From: Stenogyne calaminthoides
Lineage: Eukaryota > Streptophyta > Magnoliopsida > Lamiales > Lamiaceae
Direction: 5' to 3'
Assembly: GCA_037126765.1 (NCBI GenBank)
Contig: JBBCBC010000019.1
Coordinates: 27,550,222-27,614,221 of the forward strand
DNA: 64,000 bases
Positions 1-13,600 of the stretch are shown here, one piece after another. Position numbers and translations under genes: made by a program. Position 1 is the stretch's first letter. Every line of letters begins with the position of its first letter. A model generated the notes under the pieces. It worked only from the letters and a program-made list of their open reading frames with translations, did not search any database and had not been told where the DNA came from.

Positions 1-171
1 TGAAACATTTAATGGAACACCAACCTTCGACAAAAAAATAAATTGTATATTTTGAAGTGTTGTCAGGTATAAGTATAATAAAACTAATAACTATTTTATT
101 TTGTATAAATTCATTAACTTATATTTTGCTCCTTAACCCACCCCATTACTAATCCTAGATCCGCCCCTGAT

Positions 172-1440
172 CACTGTTATAAAAACAGACTATCGTTGAT
201 ATTATTAAGCTAAAAAATTATCATTGTTATTCAAACTAATTCTCACTATTAAGCAAAAAAACTATCACTGTTATGCAGACAAACTATCACGGTTATGCAA
301 AAAAATAACTATCTCTGTTGTGTAGAAAAACTATCAATATTATGCAGACAATGATAATTTATTTGAATAACAATGATAGATTTTATACATAACAATGATA
401 ATTTATTTGAATAACAATGATAGTCCTTATACATAATAGTGATAGTTTATTTGAATAACAATGATAGTTCTTATACTTAATAGTGATAGTTTATTTGAAT
501 AATAGTGATAGTTCTCAATTCTTATACATAACAAGATAGTATTTGAATAACATTGATAGTTCTTATATATAACAATGATAATTTATTTGAATAACAGTGA
601 TAGTTCGGCTGAAACACGTTGAGAAAACTGATGGAATGAAGAATGGTCGAAATATGCAACTAAGTAAATGAAATGAAGTAGAAATAGATTGTGAAGGGGA
701 TAGCGCCGAGCAAAGAGGCCACGAACTTCGAGCTTGAACAATTTGCCGCGTTGCATAAATTTTGAGCGTCCATTTTCATTTTTTTAGAGTTTTGAAAGTA
801 AATCTTCACTTTTTATGTTGAGAGTGAGCATGTTTCGAGAGTGGGCATGAGTGAGAGGGTTGAGGGAGAGCGGCGTGAGAGAGTGAATATTCAGTAGTAA
901 ATTGCGAGAAAAAAAAGCAAAGAATCATATTGACTTAGAGTTTATGGTGAACTTGAGTCCACATGAGTGTTACTTTAATTAAGATTTTGTAATCTTTTAA
1001 AAAAACACACCATAAAATTATAATCATATATATAATTGAGTAACACTCATGTAAACTAGGTTCACACTATGAATCTAATTCAATATGACCTATTTTGAGG
1101 ATGACTTGACCCAAATTTTCGCCCTCACTTTATTTTTCACTATTATTCTATTAAAACTCTCACTGTTATGCTATAAAAATATCATTGTTATTCTATAAAA
1201 TTTTCATTGTTATGCTATTAAACTATCACTATTATTTTATAAAACTCTCATTGTTATGCTATAAAACTATCACTGTTATTCTATAAAACTATCACTGTCA
1301 TTCTACAAAACTCTCACTGTTACAAAATTATCATTGTTATTTTATAAAACTCTTACTGTTATGCTATAAAACTATCACTATTATTCTATAAAACTATCAC
1401 TGTTATTTTAAAAAACTCTCACTGTTATTAAGAAATCAAT
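172..1440. repeat. Foldback-like repeat made of inverted short tandem repeats
   Basis: From 172 to 350 and from about 1130 to 1430 short units of the type aaactatcactgttatg are repeated. From 350 to 610 the same unit appears in reverse complement (ataacaatgatag). Between them, 922-974 and 1039-1090 form an imperfect inverted repeat of about 52 bp with a 64-bp spacer. The sequence at 1080-1130 matches the reverse complement of 35165-35230, so this is a dispersed family. Arms of short tandem repeats in inverted orientation resemble foldback-type elements. No target-site duplication was found and the boundaries are approximate. Confidence 0.6.
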
Positions 1441-4400
1441 GAATTCCTCACCATCTTTTCCCTATTTAACAAGAAATTGATCGTCATTCTTCACCTGGAA
1501 TCCTCTTCTATAACTACTAAACTCCCCCCAATTTGATTTTTTGTATGTGGCTTGACATTGACCGATTTCTGGGCGGATGCGGGGCACAAGATCCCAGCAG
1601 AGCTTCGACTTTAGCAGAACATTGACATTGTTGAAATGGTATTAAAAAGGGGGCGTGAGATACTTCTCACTTATGGGCATCCCGCACGTTGCTTTACAGA
1701 TTGGCAGTACGCCGAAATGTAATTAATCTATGTGTTTTATTAAGGATTGTTCTTACTCTTTTGTGTAGATGATTTTGGAGGCTTGCTCGAAGTCATAGTA
1801 TAAACTTGTTCGTAGTTTGGTTTCTTAAAGCTTATTAGTAACTTGAATTCATAAACATCATTGATATTCATAAGATATCATTCATCATTAGATCATAAAC
1901 ATCATTGATATTCAATTATTAATAACATATCATTCATCATTGATCATTAGATCATTTTGATCATTTGGGACACTGGTTGCTCCGACCACATGCAATCCCC
2001 TTTTCGCTTCCAACCTCCATCTCATGATAATTATTCATGTAGGACACTGGTAGCAACTACCACATGCAATCCCCTCTTTCATCTTCCCACCTCCATCGTG
2101 AAATCGCATATTATGTATATCATAAGATACATATCATATCATATCATTCATAAGTTCATCTATTTTAATGATTGTATTACTGTATTCTTAGTTATGAATT
2201 TGTATTTGTTTAGTTCAGTTCAGAATATGCCAACAATCCATATAATATTCAAGGCAATATAGTAATGACACCCACCTCATTAACTTTAATAAAAATTATA
2301 AGACTTGAAATTGATTTTGAGAGTTCGAGCGCGGCGGTGATCGTCCGAGTTTTGATTCGAGCAGCACTTCACCTAGTACTATATTTTTCATGTTCTCGTC
2401 ATTAATTATTTTTTATTGAAGTAAATTATTTGTAAGACTATTGAGGATTTTAGGCTTCTTAGGGTTTCATTTACTCATAATATTTATCGATCTTCTTACT
2501 AAAAAAATGACTATTGGAGTTTATTAATGATGTCCCAAAATTATTACTTGCAAGATAAATCTTTAAGGTTCACCTTGACACAGTTTTAGAAAACAATTTT
2601 GTAAAAGTGTTTATTTAGTACTAAAAATCATCAAATAATTTAAAAAGGAATATAAGAACATGTAATATTTGATTATGATTTTTATAAAAATAAATCATAT
2701 ATAAAATAGTCCTAGTAAATCAAGAAGTCCGAATGTTCTTCATTTTCACAATATAAACTTCAAAAATTTATAACTCTTTATTTATAAGTCAAAATCTTAT
2801 GAATTTTGAGGAGCATGCTTATGACTCTTTATAGTTTAGGACTACATTTTTATATTTTCTAAAAAGGTCATGTATATAGTGTTTGGAAAAATTCTCTAAA
2901 TTAAAAAAGTGTGATTATTCAAAAAGAGGTCCTAAATGACTTAAATTTTTGTGGCATAAAAGGAGAAATAAAACACATATGGTTTGTGAAATAAATTCAT
3001 CCAAATAAATTATTTTACCAAACATTTTGAGTTTTTCAAAAGTTTCAAATTTCAGTTTTAACATTTTTAAGAAAGTTAGTCTCCCAAAATTTGTGGTTTT
3101 CTTCCATTTTCGCGAGTCATTTCCCGACAAACGGTAAATCCAATTAACACGAAACTTTAGGGGTAATTAAACCCTACCATGTCATGTTAACTAGAAAGAA
3201 AATGGTTCGTAAAAATAGTAACAGAGAGTTGGGAAAAACAATGTGTCGAAACAGGTGACTCAACACAGAAAAAATTGTTGTCAAACTTAAAAAAAAAAAA
3301 ACAAAGCATTCATCACAGAAATTTAAAAAGCTTGTAACTTTTAATTTAACCAATCATAGAACACCATTTTTTACACATAGATTAAACACTGATCAAAGAT
3401 TATTTTTCAATTTGTTTTACATCAAACTTCATTTTCGTTTGAAAGATATGAACTTCGGAACTTACAACTTTAAATCTGTTTTTTCAGTTTTGCAGTTTCA
3501 AGTAGGCATATTCGTGCACAAAAATGGGCAGCATAACGTTACTATAATTAGATACCAAGACTACTGTCATGAACTACACATATGAGGGAGCATGTAGGTG
3601 TTTTAAAACATCAATTTACAACGTAACGGAGCACTCGACGACGTCGCCGAAAACTAGTCGAGCACAGTTTTAAAGTTTCAACTTAGCATTTTTGAGTGAA
3701 GTATAAACGGAAATGTGATGCTATAACATTACTATAAACGGAAACTAAAATCATGGACATGAAGTATGTACTTCAAACAACACGTAGAAGTCCTAATCTC
3801 GCAACTACCAACACATTTAAGCAGCCAAACACTTCGCTGAAGATCATACGAGCACATTTTTCGTATCGAATTTAGCGGTTACCTTTGTTGTTCTTTCCTC
3901 TTGATTTGTTGGAAGTGAGGGGTATTTATAGCAGGGAAAAGGTGTTGGGTGTTTGCTTGGAAGAAATGAATTAATCTTTAATTTTTATGAGCTAATTGCT
4001 TTTAGAATAGTGAAGACAAGTGGTGGTCAATTTTGAACCAAGTATCTTTTGTGGTTAGGAAGCTTTTAAGAAGATATTTGTTTAGTGTGATGCGTGTTAC
4101 TACTCGATATTAATCCCACCCCATATTTGTATTATAAACTTGTAGTTTCACTAATTAAAATTATGAGTTCGTCAGAATTTATTGTTTAGAATTTTTCGCG
4201 ATTGGCTTGTCATTTTTTAGGCAAAAATTATTTAATTAATTATTTTAATTAAAAATAAAGAATTTCTTAAAATTCTTCAAAAATTCTAATTTAGTTAGAC
4301 GAAGAAGATTTCTCGTCGTCGTATTTATCATTCATCAGATTTTCAATTTTTATATCGAAAATTCTAATTCTTCGAAAGTTAAATTTTCTTTTTTTAAATT

Positions 4401-4800
4401 GAAATTAAATATTTTTATTTAATATTTTATGATCAAACCTTAATAAAATATTCAGCTACAGTGCTAGGAGTGCTACTAGTTCAAAGTGCTCGTTTGTTCC
4501 CTGAAAAATCAAAACTTTTGCAAACATATACACTCTAAGATCATTAGAATATGTCAAATTTGCAACGGATCGACAGCGCGGAAGGGAGAGAGGAGAAGGG
4601 AGAGATGCGCGAAAAATAAAAATGAACTCAAATGGTATATATCTGTCCCATTTGTAGTGTATATGTCAAATTTGACCCGAATTCATAGTATGAACCAGGT
4701 TTATTTCTCATTAAAAATTAAAAAAACATTACAATAATAATTACTCCCTCTTTTTGTGACTTTTGTGACCCTTGCCCATATTTAAGGGCTCCAAGAAATC
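1441..4800. other. Gene-free AT-rich intergenic region
   Basis: I see no convincing gene. It holds AT-rich direct repeats around 1840-1960 (aaacatcattgatattca), a 75-bp imperfect tandem repeat at 1964-2110, and an imperfect duplication of about 190 bp at 3534-3860 in which elements such as taacrttactata and a gagcaca end recur. A motif ggggtatttatagcaggg near 3918-3935 could be a TATA region of an old LTR-like element, but there are no coding remnants to support that. Confidence 0.5.
1964..2110. repeat. 75-bp imperfect tandem duplication
   Basis: Two adjacent copies share the blocks ggacactgg, accacatgcaatcccc and cacctccatc, with starts about 75 bp apart (about 1966 and 2041). The function is unknown. 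Confidence 0.7.
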
Positions 4801-4932
4801 CTTAAGCGGTGAATTTGAAAATTTTCCAAAATCTGCTCCAACTCCAAAACCCCATCAATGGCGAGCATTCAAACGCTAAAATCCTAAAAAGGGCTATTCT
4901 GCGCCAATCAATCATCTTCACAGAAACAAGAT

Positions 4933-7900
4933 ATGGATCGAAGTGGAGGACAGCAGCGGCAGCCGGCGAGTGCACCCAAGGCCTCGATGTTCGCAGTTTA
5001 CCAGAATCCAGCACTCTCCGCCGCCCTCACCTCTAACAGTCTCCGCCCCTCCACCTCCAATCTCGTTTTCATCCTCGCTCTCTCCTCTGTTTCTGCACTT
5101 GCACTCGCCATCTCTCTCCACAGGTAATTTTCGGGTTTATGATTGTTTGATTTATCCCTCAATTGATTGTTTTTCATCTGCTGCACATTGATTGATTAAT
5201 AGCGTGGTTGCAATTAGTTTATGTTCCTTCAGCTCTTGGTTTATTGATGTTCCGTAGAACTAAACGGCATGTGTAGAGTTGAGTAGGGAATGAGTTTACC
5301 ACATGGGATGGAATTTACTATTTCTTGCTCTTCTTCGAGTTCTATCAGCTTCTAAACTAAGATGTTCATTATTTTGTGCTGATTTTGGGTCAAATTAATG
5401 TAGGGAAAGTGCAATTGCTGCTTACTTTGGACTTGGATTTGTCTCTCAAGATGTTACCCGTGAGTAATGTATCAATTTTCATTTCAATTCTTTATATGCA
5501 ACAATATATCTAGTTCTCAAAGATTGTGGTGTGATGTCAAAATATCAGGTCTATGTTCTAAGGTAACAACAGCAGTAGCAAGTATCATGCTGCTTGGAAC
5601 ATTGCTTGCTTTAATCAAACTCATCTCACAGTGGAGAACTAGAAATGCTACAGATGTAATAGTGGTATCTCCAATGAAAGGCACAAAAGAGGTAACACAC
5701 CTTACAAATCGACAGCTGGGCCTTCTGGGGTTAAGGTCAAAACTGGAAACGAGTTCTGAAGAGACTCCAAAGAAGCCCCCTAAATCCAGAATGAGCTCGC
5801 CTTCTCCATCCAATTTGCTTGTCCCACTTCATCCTTCAATAACAGGTTCAAATTCAAATCAGGGATATGGATTGAGTAGTGGAAAATCAAACACCAGCGG
5901 TGGGAACAAGATGCATACCTTTAACTCACCATCAAAAGTACCATCTTCTCCCTCTATGTATCTTGTACCGACATCCTCTACCCGTTCACCAGTCCCCTCA
6001 CCATTTGGTAAAACATTCTCGGGTGGTGATAAGTTGGCTTCCTCGCCATGGTCAAATAAGCGCTCTTCTTTTCAGAGAGAGATTGCAACTGAGGAAGATT
6101 TTGAACTTTTTTTGGCTGATGTAGATGAGAAAATTTCTGAATCAGCAACCAAATTGGCAACCCCACCACCTAGCATAAATGCATTTGGTGTGGCCAGCCC
6201 AAACACCGTTAGCAGTCCGATTAATACTTCTGGAGCTACGAGGAGTACACCTTTAAGGCCAGTTAGAATGTCCCCTGCTTCCCAAAAGTTCACAACTCCT
6301 CCGAAGAAGGGGGAGGGGGATCTTCCCCCTCCAATGTCCATGGAAGACTCAATTGAAGCTTTTGAGAGATTGGGCGTCTATCCACAAATTGAGAAATGGC
6401 GTGATAGTCTCAGACAGTGGTTTTCTGCTGTTGTACTTGATCCGCTTCTTGGAAAGATTGAAACTAGCCACTTGAAGGTGAGTTATTTTTTCTCTGTAAT
6501 TCTTAACTTCTGGCCTTGAGATATTTTTCAATAGCTATATGTGTATAGCACATTTCTAGCAATAGTTTACACATATCTCTTGGAAACACAGTCATGATTC
6601 AATATTAAAACGGTCACGTTTCAGTTCTGGAAATGATAGCAACAAAAAGTGTCTTTGTGATGTGAACTAAACATACGAAAGTGAATTTGAAACAATGCCG
6701 TTGAAAATCTCTTAAAAAGTAAAAGAAATTATATTTAATCCCTTAAAACATTTTCTTGTGGGATTGCCTATTAGGTTTGTTCATTTTATATTCTTCTGCA
6801 ACTTTGAAGACTATGCATTATTTTTCAAATAGCTCTTGAATATAATGGTATGGCACTTGGCTTGCAATATAAGAGTGGATGTCTTTTTTCCATGGAACAA
6901 TAGATTTTATGAGGTGTGTTTTTGTTTCATCTCAAAGTCAGTGATTTCATTTGCCTGGGATTCTCCCTTATTAATACAGTTTCTTGTTTTTAACTGGAAT
7001 CCGCTCGGCTGCACACTTTCTAAGTGTATTTAAGTCATGATTTGTTTGCTTACTTGAAGTAGTCAGTCGTATAAATGATCTGTTTGGGTGATGCAATTAT
7101 ATGTAATTGTAATCCTCAACTCTTGTATCGCTTTAAGAATACATGCTTCCCACTTTCAATACATTTAATTTAATTGATTGTGTATCTCAAACCTTTTAGG
7201 TTACCGAAGCAGCTGCAAAACTTAATTTACAGATTACTATTAGTCAAGTTGGAAGTGATACACCAAGTACGCCTGCTACAGCTAATGCATCTCCGATTGA
7301 GAGAAGTAATGACTGGAAACCAGCATTTACAGTTGATGAAGATGAGCTTCTTCATCAGCTACGTGCAACTCTTGTTCAATTTCTTGATGCTTGTATGTTA
7401 GATTTTTTTCCTGGAAATTATAACTCATATATATCTGGTAGCTTGTCTCAAATGTTGACCATTTTCTTTTTGCGTTTCTAGCAAAATTGCAAACTAGCAA
7501 TTTCCAGCAATCCCCTCAGCATGCTGCATCAATATCCGTTCTACAAGAGGGTGTTGATGCGATAATGGAACATCAGAGGCTCCATTCTTTGATGAAAGGA
7601 GAGTGGGGTAAAGGTTTACTTCCCCAAAGTAGTGTTCTAGCTGATTATACTGTACAAAGGATTCGGAGTAAGTGATTCCTAATTACTTGGATGATGTTCG
7701 TTTTGGGGTTTTAAAAACCGGTTTTTGAAATCCTGATAAATAGTAAGATGTGTGTTTGTTTTGGGATTTTGAGTAGGGGGATTTAAATTTATGTCAAATC
7801 AATGTGCAAGTGTGAATGATGTTCTATTATTGTTGTTGGGTGTGATTGTAATGATTGGATGATGTGGGTTACCGGGTTATGATTTAATTATATTAAAGTG

Positions 7901-9227
7901 TAAAGAGAGATAATTGATTGTATTTGAAAGTGTGTAGTAGGGGTTATAGGTGGTGTAATGGTGGTTTTACAAAACTGGAGTTCAAAATCCCAAAATAACG
8001 CTGACTTAAATTTCAAAACCCAAATCATGGTTTATTAAACCCATAACAAATATCACCTTAATGCTATAGTAAATTGTTGAGAAATCATCTTGTTCTGATA
8101 TTTCATTGACAACTTTCACCTATCTTATAGAGCTTGCCGAAGGAACGTGTTTAAAGAATTACGAATATCTCGGAAGTGGTGAGGTCTTTAACAAGAAATG
8201 GAGTCTCGAGCTTCCCAGTGATTCTCATTTGCTTCTTTATCTGTTCTGTGCTATCCTGGAATATCCAAAATGGATGTTGCATGTTGATCCTACAACTTAT
8301 GCTGGGGAACAAGCAAGCAAAAATCCTTTGTTTTTGGGTGTTTTGCCTCCTAAAGAAAGGTTTCCTGAGAAATACATAGCTGTTATCTCTGGTGTTCCCT
8401 CGGTTCTACATCCTGGGGCTTGTATTTTAGCTGTTGGGAAGCAAACTCCGCCAGTATTTGCTTTATACTGGGACAAAAAGCTGCAGTTCTCATTCCAGGC
8501 AAGTAAAGTATGCTTCTCTTGATTTTAGATCCTATATGATTACAGAAAGTACTATTTGACCATTTAAAAATTTATGGATGCCAAGTAATATTTTTTAGTA
8601 TATAAAGTATCACCTCATATCACTATTTAAAAAATGTTTGATTTTATGTGTTATTCTTCTTTAAAAAAATCACCAAATGGAATTACTAAGTATGCTAAAC
8701 AGTATTTACCGAACCATAAAACTTCCGTGAACCAAGTTTATAGAAGTTTTTGTCTTTCCTTTGTGCCTGGTTCAATCCCTATACCTGCATAACCAATATA
8801 CAGACATTGCTTACCCAAATGTTATATCAACTCCTGCAGAACAGGTATTTGTCATTTTCTCACTTCCTGATATATGTTATTCCACCTTAATTCGAATCTT
8901 ATTTTGAGCTGATACAACATTAAGGAAATGATTTAATTCGGTGAAAGGTCCCGTGGTATACTGTGAACCCACAAAAGTTGTGGTTTGAGAGTTGTGTGCT
9001 CATCTATATTTCTTGCTCTCAACGGGAGGTAGCGTGTAGCATGTTTCTGGTAGGCTAACGCACCATCTCTGCCTTTTCTTTTACAGGGAAGAACAGCACT
9101 TTGGGATTCCATATTGCTTTTGTGCTATAAAATTAAGATCAGTTATGGTGGTATTGTTAGAGGCATGCACCTTGGTTCGTCTGCGCTGGCCATTCTTCCG
9201 GTTCTTGAACAAGAAACTGAAGACTGA
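4933..9227 (+). CDS. TMEM209 / cytochrome b561 N-terminal domain-like membrane protein
   Basis: Seven coding exons: 4933-5123, 5404-5459, 5549-6477, 7200-7392, 7482-7667, 8131-8498 and 9087-9227. They join in frame to 687 residues, close to the length I recall for Arabidopsis homologue At1g07970 (annotated cytochrome B561, amino-terminal). Two hydrophobic segments lie near residues 43-62 and 88-108. A long Ser/Pro-rich linker follows, and then the conserved C-terminal domain with GTCLKNYEYLGSGE, YPKWMLHVDP and a GMVRGMHLGSS-like end. In animals TMEM209 is a nuclear-envelope protein; that role here is inferred from homology only. Intron 6 (8499-9086) has a GC donor (CAG|GCAAGT) and an AG acceptor. 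Using the nearby GT instead shifts the frame, so the GC donor is required. The start ATG at 4933 heads the only N-terminus that fits the family. The gene runs tail-to-tail with SIZ1. Confidence 0.88.
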
Positions 9228-10623
9228 GCCTACAGATTTCATCATTCTCATTCCTGCTACTTGTTGAATATGACATATTTGTGCAGGCGAGACGACCTTC
9301 TGTTTCTCTTGCTACCCGTCTTTTTCGCTGGAGTGATGCCTTTGTAATTTGTAATACAATGTAGAAAATAGACATTGTATGTAACTAGCATCAGCTGCCA
9401 CCGTCTACAGGGCTTATTTGAGAGCATTCATAACTAACTTGTTAGTTTATCCAAGCAAAACATGCATTCTTTTTAGTTTTATTGTTATTAAATCTATCAA
9501 CAGTAATTGTCGAAAATAATTATGTGGCAGAATTGCAACATTTAAAAAAATTGTGTATCAAATTATAAAACTTAAAACTCGTTATAAATTTATAAAAACA
9601 TAAATTTTATGCAATGTCCTATACTTTTGTGTGACTGGTAGTTGTCTGAAAATAATGAGATGGTAGAATTACAAAATATTAAAGCTAATTATAGAGTTTA
9701 AAAAAAAACACGATTTTTAATGCAATTTATTAGTGTCAATACGGGTGAAATAATAAACATTATGAACTTGGCCTTTTGTTTAGCTCTTTATATTTTCTTA
9801 GGTATAGGGATTTTTAGTGTCGTGTTATTTTAGTTAAAAAAATATATATCACATGTAGTATTATCATATTATATGTATATTATTTAATGAACTGTTGGCT
9901 AATTTGGCTTAAGAGGCAAAACTTATGCAACTAATAACATTTTTAACATTAGTTTCTTTGTACTTATAAATATTTTCTTCAAAATTAATAAAAAAAAGTC
10001 TTAATTTTTTACGTAATCAGAACAATGGCAAAAGTAAAACGAATAATACATGCAATAATGCTGGTTTGCAAAGAGAATAGTATAATAATGATTTGACCTC
10101 AATTTCCAATTTGAAATCAAAGGAGATTTCAAGAAGATGATGGTAGTGACTGCAAAACACAAAACTTACCACCTCATGTGATTAAAGCCAACATATATTT
10201 ATAATGTGAAAATGACTCAAAAATCTGTTATTATATCCTATAACCTAAATGTAAGCCATGGACCAAAATTAGCTCATTAGCTGCCCTAATCCCCCCTTTC
10301 CAAACTAATCAAACATTTATAATCTACGCTTTAGCTCCACGAAACCTGCGAAAACAAACACATGATTAGAAAACAATGCATAATAGGATATTGCACAAGC
10401 TTCAAAACTTGCACTCACCAATCAAAAAGCAACTCCTCTTGGGGCAGCAAAACAGCTACTGATGATAAGTTATCCAAGAATCGTCATTTTCCAACGCAGT
10501 CAGCTTCTTCGGTTTTACTACATATACAGATAAACTAGGTAGCAATAACGAGATGCATCCTTCTGGAAAACATGGATACATCTGATATACCATTCCGACA
10601 AAATCTTAGTGCTCCCAATGGCT
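9228..10623. other. Convergent intergenic region with the 3'UTRs of TMEM209 and SIZ1
   Basis: The region between the stop codons of two convergent genes. The TMEM209 3'UTR probably ends around 9350-9400 and the SIZ1 3'UTR probably reaches back to about 10330. The middle (9400-10250) is AT-rich, with no ORF of interest and no repeat I recognise. Confidence 0.5.
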
Positions 10624-13600
10624 TTATTCTGACTCTGAATCAATAGACATGTATAGTTTTTGTCTTACAGAACGCCGTTGGCGAGGAAACTGAAAAGGAC
10701 CATCGGATCTCTTACCAGTTCTATTTCCGTTCATACCGAGCACAAAAGCTTCTGCCAACAAAGATAAAGGAAAATTAAGAAATGAACAAATCTGTAAAAA
10801 AAAAGGATATTGTACTTTCATCCTGAGTAACTACCAGAAATCCAGGTGCATTTTTTATATAGTAATTGAATCAGAACAGCTACTCTGTAATGATTCTGCC
10901 TTCATTCATACGGTACTTAATAGGTATATTAGTCCTGTAAGTTATCCCTGTTTCGATTTTGAGTCCTGTCTGCTTTCACAAATTAATATTAGTCAGTAAC
11001 TTCCAATTTTTGACATTGTGGAACAGCAACCAACTGTATGGGGTTAAACATCCTGGTTGACGCTGACGCGGTAGAGTCTGAATGAGCAACCGGATGTTTC
11101 ACCACTCAACCAATTACCGGGCCAAAAAGTCAAAAAATTGAAAGTTACAGGGCTATTTTCAATTCATGAAAGCCGACAGGACTGAAGCTGAAATATAGAA
11201 ATCAGGGTACCTTACAGGACTAATAAAAATTATTTTCCCTTTTATTTAATTGCGGGGGGGGGGGGGAATGTTCGAATACAAAAACTATCATGTACCATTT
11301 GCTAATGAATCCAAGGCCCCAGTTTCTGACCGCAATTCATTTCCTGAACTCAAACCATTTCCAGCTGCAGATTCAACCCGACCCCCTTCCACACCGAGTC
11401 TCAAAGATATCCAATCAGTACGAATAGGATTCGAAACTTCTGCATTCACTCTCGAATCAGTCTGCACCGCTGAAGCACCAGACGGCCTTGTGGGGAGAAA
11501 TATTTGAAGCGAAGGATCATTGCCACTAAATGCCACACTATTATCTACTAACTCAGAGTTCATATCAGAATGTTGAGCAGTAGAATTGGGGACAAGGGCT
11601 GCAGATCCCAAAGCAGTCTCTGTATAGCCATTTATAGACTGGCAATTAAGATTCCCGGGCTGCATTTCGATCAAACGGTCAGAAATGTCCGCATCAGAAT
11701 CAAATAACTGAAAACTAGAAACTCCTTGACCACCAGAAGGCAATCCCCAAAGCCCATAGTCATCCTCGTTCGTGTTGTAAAGAGAAAGGCATGAATTTGC
11801 ACCGTTATTACCAAGAGCAGGATCTTCGTAATAAGAATTTGGAATTTCATTATGTGTGGCTGAAAATTGAATGCCACTTTTATCTGGTCCATTATAAACA
11901 GCTTCAGTTTCTTCATCAGAATCGCTAATGACAATTACATCAGTATCTCCAGCTGGTGCAGTAGTAAATGGATTGTTCAATGTCATGGACTCATATTCAA
12001 TACCATTTCCTGCAGAAAAGTCAAATTTACCCCCGCCATCCTGGTTTACACTGACGTCTTCACCATCTCCGACGGTCCCACTACCAGTGGGACTGCTGCT
12101 CATAGGAATTATATTTTGACCGTTATTGTTTTGAAATCTATTTGCAGGTGAAATTCCTCGAATATCACTAGATCTGTTAACTACCCAGCGGCCATTTTGG
12201 TTTTTTTTAATTCCTAATTTTAAAATAGGATGACTATCAGGACCCGCTTCCAGTTTGATCGGTTTGAGTTTTGATTCTGCTTCAGTGGATGGAGAAATGG
12301 TGCCATCAGAGGAATGCCATAGCCCAAGCTCCCCGAGAGTTTTATGATCTCCCTCTACCTTAGCACGCCAAGAGCCATCGGGCTTTACTTCAATATCTGA
12401 CACATCTTCTCCAGAGTCCAGCATCTTTAAGACGTAATAGAGAGCACAATAATAATAGCAAAATGTGGAAAGAAACATACCTCTAATCAAAATGACAACA
12501 ATACCTTAGATGTGATCCGACTGAAATATGGATCTCTGATGATTTTCTCCCAAGAATAGTTCTTCATACAAACAGGACACTGCCACTGTACCCAGAAACA
12601 ACAGTTAAGAAATAAAACTATGTAATATTTATATTTTTAAACAAAATATTCAAATAAAATAAATCAACATTACTTGCCTTCCTAGAACGTTGGTTCATTT
12701 CCACAAAAACTTCCAGATCAAAACAGCCCATGTGCGCACAAGGCTTAAACCTGCCTGCCACCTTCATTCTTAATCCACTCATCTGAAAAATGCAAGCACA
12801 AGACTATAGACAATTCGGTTCCAAAGGGATTAGCAAATAACAATTTTCAAAAAAGGATCAATGGAAGCGGCATGGTCCTGCATCGAGCAGAGATGCTATT
12901 GGAATCAGCATAGTCTTAACCATTGACTACCCAAGGATCCCTTCCACAACGCATAGATAAATTATATAATGAAAAATGATCAGGTAATCAACAGAGGTAA
13001 CAATTTAATGAGTACATGGATTTTTATAGCATTTAAAATCATTAAGTGGATGGTAAGCAGACCAGAATGATTCAACATAATTCCAGTAACACAAGAATCT
13101 GAAACATGCACTAAGATGATCAATGATCAATCATTTATCAAGAAATAAGTGCCTTGCAGATACAGATATCTTCAATGTCTATTTAAACCGTTGAGCAATG
13201 TTAAGTAGAAAAGTACAATATGATCAGAGAACACATCAAATGCAGCATACTGACATAGGAACAAAAATATTTTCTCATTTAGAACTATTTCCAGAATTAC
13301 AAAAAATGATAACACTACTCACAGGACAACGGAGGTTGACAGGAACAGAATCAGCAACAACTTCGATATCACTGTCACTATCAGCATTTTCTGTGGCATC
13401 CCCACCACCAACACACTTACGTACACGAGCAAGCGCATCCTCAAAACGCTCACCTTCATCCACCATTGGTATTAAACTCAGAATCTACAAAAAAGAGATG
13501 GCACAGGCACACCATTTTACCCGGGCAGAAATCAAAATTTTAACATATGCAGAATGACAAAAGTTTCCAACAGTTCTGCTGTTAATAAGAGAGCACTGGA

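Noticed and set aside
1560..1725. Coding-looking GC-richer stretch before 1725
   Set aside because: Short readable pieces in different frames, but with stops and no family I can name.
1957..2262. ORF with WDTGCSDHM resembling a copia protease motif
   Set aside because: No other retrotransposon motif nearby. The ORF is formed by a 75-bp tandem repeat and the resemblance is short, so chance is likely.
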